DNA of 64,000 nucleotides, from contig DAIDIE010000019.1 in the NCBI GenBank assembly GCA_027459505.1, positions 1-64,000 of the forward strand, read 5' to 3'. The position numbers and the translations under genes were made by a program. This stretch comes from Acidobacteriota bacterium (GTDB taxonomy: Bacteria > Acidobacteriota > Terriglobia > Terriglobales > SCQP01). The notes below the pieces were generated by a model. The model had not been told where the DNA came from and made no database searches. It worked only from the letters and a program-made list of their open reading frames with translations. Numbering within the stretch: position 1 is the stretch's first letter; each line of letters begins with the position of its first letter. Positions 63,182 to 64,000 of the stretch are shown piece after piece.

Positions 63182-63544
63182 TCTTGGCGGACACAGGTAT
63201 CTGGGTCGAATGTTTGCGGCGGCGCAAGCCCGCGCTGCGCTCGTTGCTCGCTAGCAGCCAGGTTGTTGATGCATCCGCTGGTGGTAGCGGAGTTGGCGCT
63301 CGGCTCCTTGCAGGACCGCTCTGGAACTTTGGCTCAGCTCGACAGCCTTCCCAAGCTTTCGGTGGTCAGTTTGCCTGATGTGACGCACATGATCGAAATA
63401 CGCGCCCTCTATTCGCGAGGCATTGGACTGACCGACGCTCATCTTCTGGCGTCTTGTCTCGTTACTCCTGGTACGTTGTTGTGGACCAGCGATGTGCGCC
63501 TTGCGAATATCGCGCAGGAACTCGGAATCGGCGCCAGCTTGTAA
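63178..63544 (+). pseudogene. vapC: VapC-family PIN toxin, frameshifted
   Basis: GTG 63178 starts MILADTGIWVECLRRRKPALRSLLASSQV in frame 1 (here only the start MILADTGIWVECLRR is quoted), and this frame then runs into unrelated sequence ending at 63378. The rest of the PIN domain continues in the next frame from about 63263: MHPLVVAELALGSL, LTDAHLLASC and LWTSDVRLANIA, ending at 63544. Dropping one T at 63263-63264 in CAGGTTGTTGATG restores SSQV-LMHPLVV, as in VapC. The four acidic catalytic residues (Asp5, Glu in VAELA, Asp in TDAHL, Asp in SDVRL) are all present, so the break is recent, a sequencing error, or a programmed shift. Confidence 0.8.
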
Positions 63545-63620
63545 ATGACAGGATTGTTTTCTGCCTCGGCGCCCGAGCTTTCGTCCGCAGCTGCCGGGAA
63601 TGGCTTCGGGGCCGGCTCCC

Positions 63621-63660
63621 GAAAAAAACAACCCTGTCCTCTTTGGAGAACAGGGTTGTT
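63621..63660 (-). terminator. Rho-independent terminator (minus strand) after the MoeB-like gene
   Basis: AACAACCCTGT (63627-63637) / ACAGGGTTGTT (63650-63660), 11 bp perfect, followed on the minus strand by a run of T (complement of 63621-63628). It closes the minus-strand gene ending at 63700. Confidence 0.88.
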
Positions 63661-63699
63661 GGTGTTCCGCCGCCCAGGAATGGGCGTACGCTCTAACGC

Positions 63700-64000
63700 C
63701 TAGTACTTGGGCACGCTGGGATCGACTTCATCGCTCCAGGCCAGGATGCCGCCCTCCAGGTTGCGCACCTTCTTGAAGCCCGACTTCTGCAGGTAATCCA
63801 GCGCCTGCGCCGAGCGCCCACCCATTTTGCAATGCACCACGATGTCCTGCTCCGGGCTGAGCTCATGGGCGCGCTTCGGCAACTCGCCCAACGGGATCAG
63901 GATGGAGTTGGGAATGCGGCAGATCTGGTATTCATTGGGCTCGCGAACGTCGACGATCACCAACGGCTTGCCGGCGTCGATTTCGTCTTTCAACTCTAAC
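63700..64000 (-). CDS. C-terminal rhodanese domain of a probable MoeB/MoeZ-type adenylyltransferase (truncated by window edge)
   Basis: Open from the window edge to a stop at 63700-63702; about 99 residues visible. Motifs: PLVIVDVREPNEYQICRIP, HCKMGGRSAQALDYLQ with the active Cys followed by K-M-G-G-R-S, and NLEGGILAWSDEVDP at the end. This sequence pattern is that of the rhodanese tail fused to molybdopterin-synthase adenylyltransferase, where it moves sulfur to the partner protein. An internal TTG at 63993 is not taken as the start, because coding sequence continues upstream in the same frame. Confidence 0.75.
   Translation of the reverse strand, partial: LELKDEIDAGKPLVIVDVREPNEYQICRIPNSILIPLGELPKRAHELSPEQDIVVHCKMGGRSAQALDYLQKSGFKKVRNLEGGILAWSDEVDPSVPKY

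Noticed and set aside
63263..63544. Independent small gene starting with MLMHPLVV
   Set aside because: It is the second half of the PIN domain that begins at 63178; the sequences join after removing one base.

Overview
The window is one continuous stretch of a GC-rich (roughly 60%) bacterial chromosome with no plasmid, phage or insertion-sequence genes. Several features together suggest Acidobacteriota, probably class Terriglobia. These are two VWA proteins of the type common in that phylum, a giant secreted SBBP/choice-of-anchor-D/Kelch protein, period-7 degenerate intergenic repeats, and an RpoB with an extra cysteine-rich (double zinc-ribbon-like) insertion near its N-terminus. The assignment rests on gene content and remembered family features, not on a search.

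Layout. 1-18 kb is the classic translation/transcription locus: the tail of tuf, rpmG, tRNA-Trp, secE, nusG, rplK, then rplA, rplJ, rplL, rpoB, rpoC. It is interrupted in an unusual way. rplK ends at its own strong terminator, and about 4.5 kb follows before rplA (an NTF2-like secreted protein, a tiny Lys/Pro-rich ORF, a Tat-type sulfatase, a VWA protein and a rhodanese). rplA resumes behind a separate promoter, and rpoB has a 725-base upstream gap with a promoter of similar shape. 18.5-24 kb holds two secreted proteins, one of 1579 residues. 24-33 kb, mostly on the minus strand, holds a rhomboid protease, purQ-purL-purF with overlapping genes, a LOG-family protein, a cupin, and an apparent DUF421-alkA-ogt DNA-alkylation-repair operon. 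33-42 kb holds a chemoreceptor, a CDF metal transporter, a receiver-like protein, ribH coupled to a crotonase, and a TPR-GAF protein with a degenerate GGDEF-like tail. 42-50 kb holds lepA, pgeF, a TIM-barrel isomerase, lexA and a type I-beta DAHP synthase. 50-64 kb holds a SprT-like metallopeptidase, a three-gene set of secreted/TPR proteins, an aromatic amino acid decarboxylase-like PLP enzyme, uvrA, a beta-CASP metallo-hydrolase, lpdA-lipB, a vapBC toxin-antitoxin pair whose toxin is frameshifted, and the C-terminal rhodanese domain of a probable MoeB.

The most striking regulatory element lies between lexA and the DAHP synthase gene. A 20-codon ORF carries seven aromatic residues (Tyr, Phe and Trp) between positions 2 and 12. 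It is followed by a perfect 10-bp GC stem with a long T-run just before the structural gene, and an alternative pairing would break up the terminator. This is the architecture of ribosome-mediated transcription attenuation for the first enzyme of aromatic amino acid synthesis.

Two families of non-coding repeats run through the window. One is period-7 degenerate arrays between ribosomal/RNAP genes. The other is a dispersed element ending in a small hairpin with the core GGC-CGT-GCC, whose flanking stem bases covary between copies (positions 35097, 37349, 41810, 50513 and 54088).
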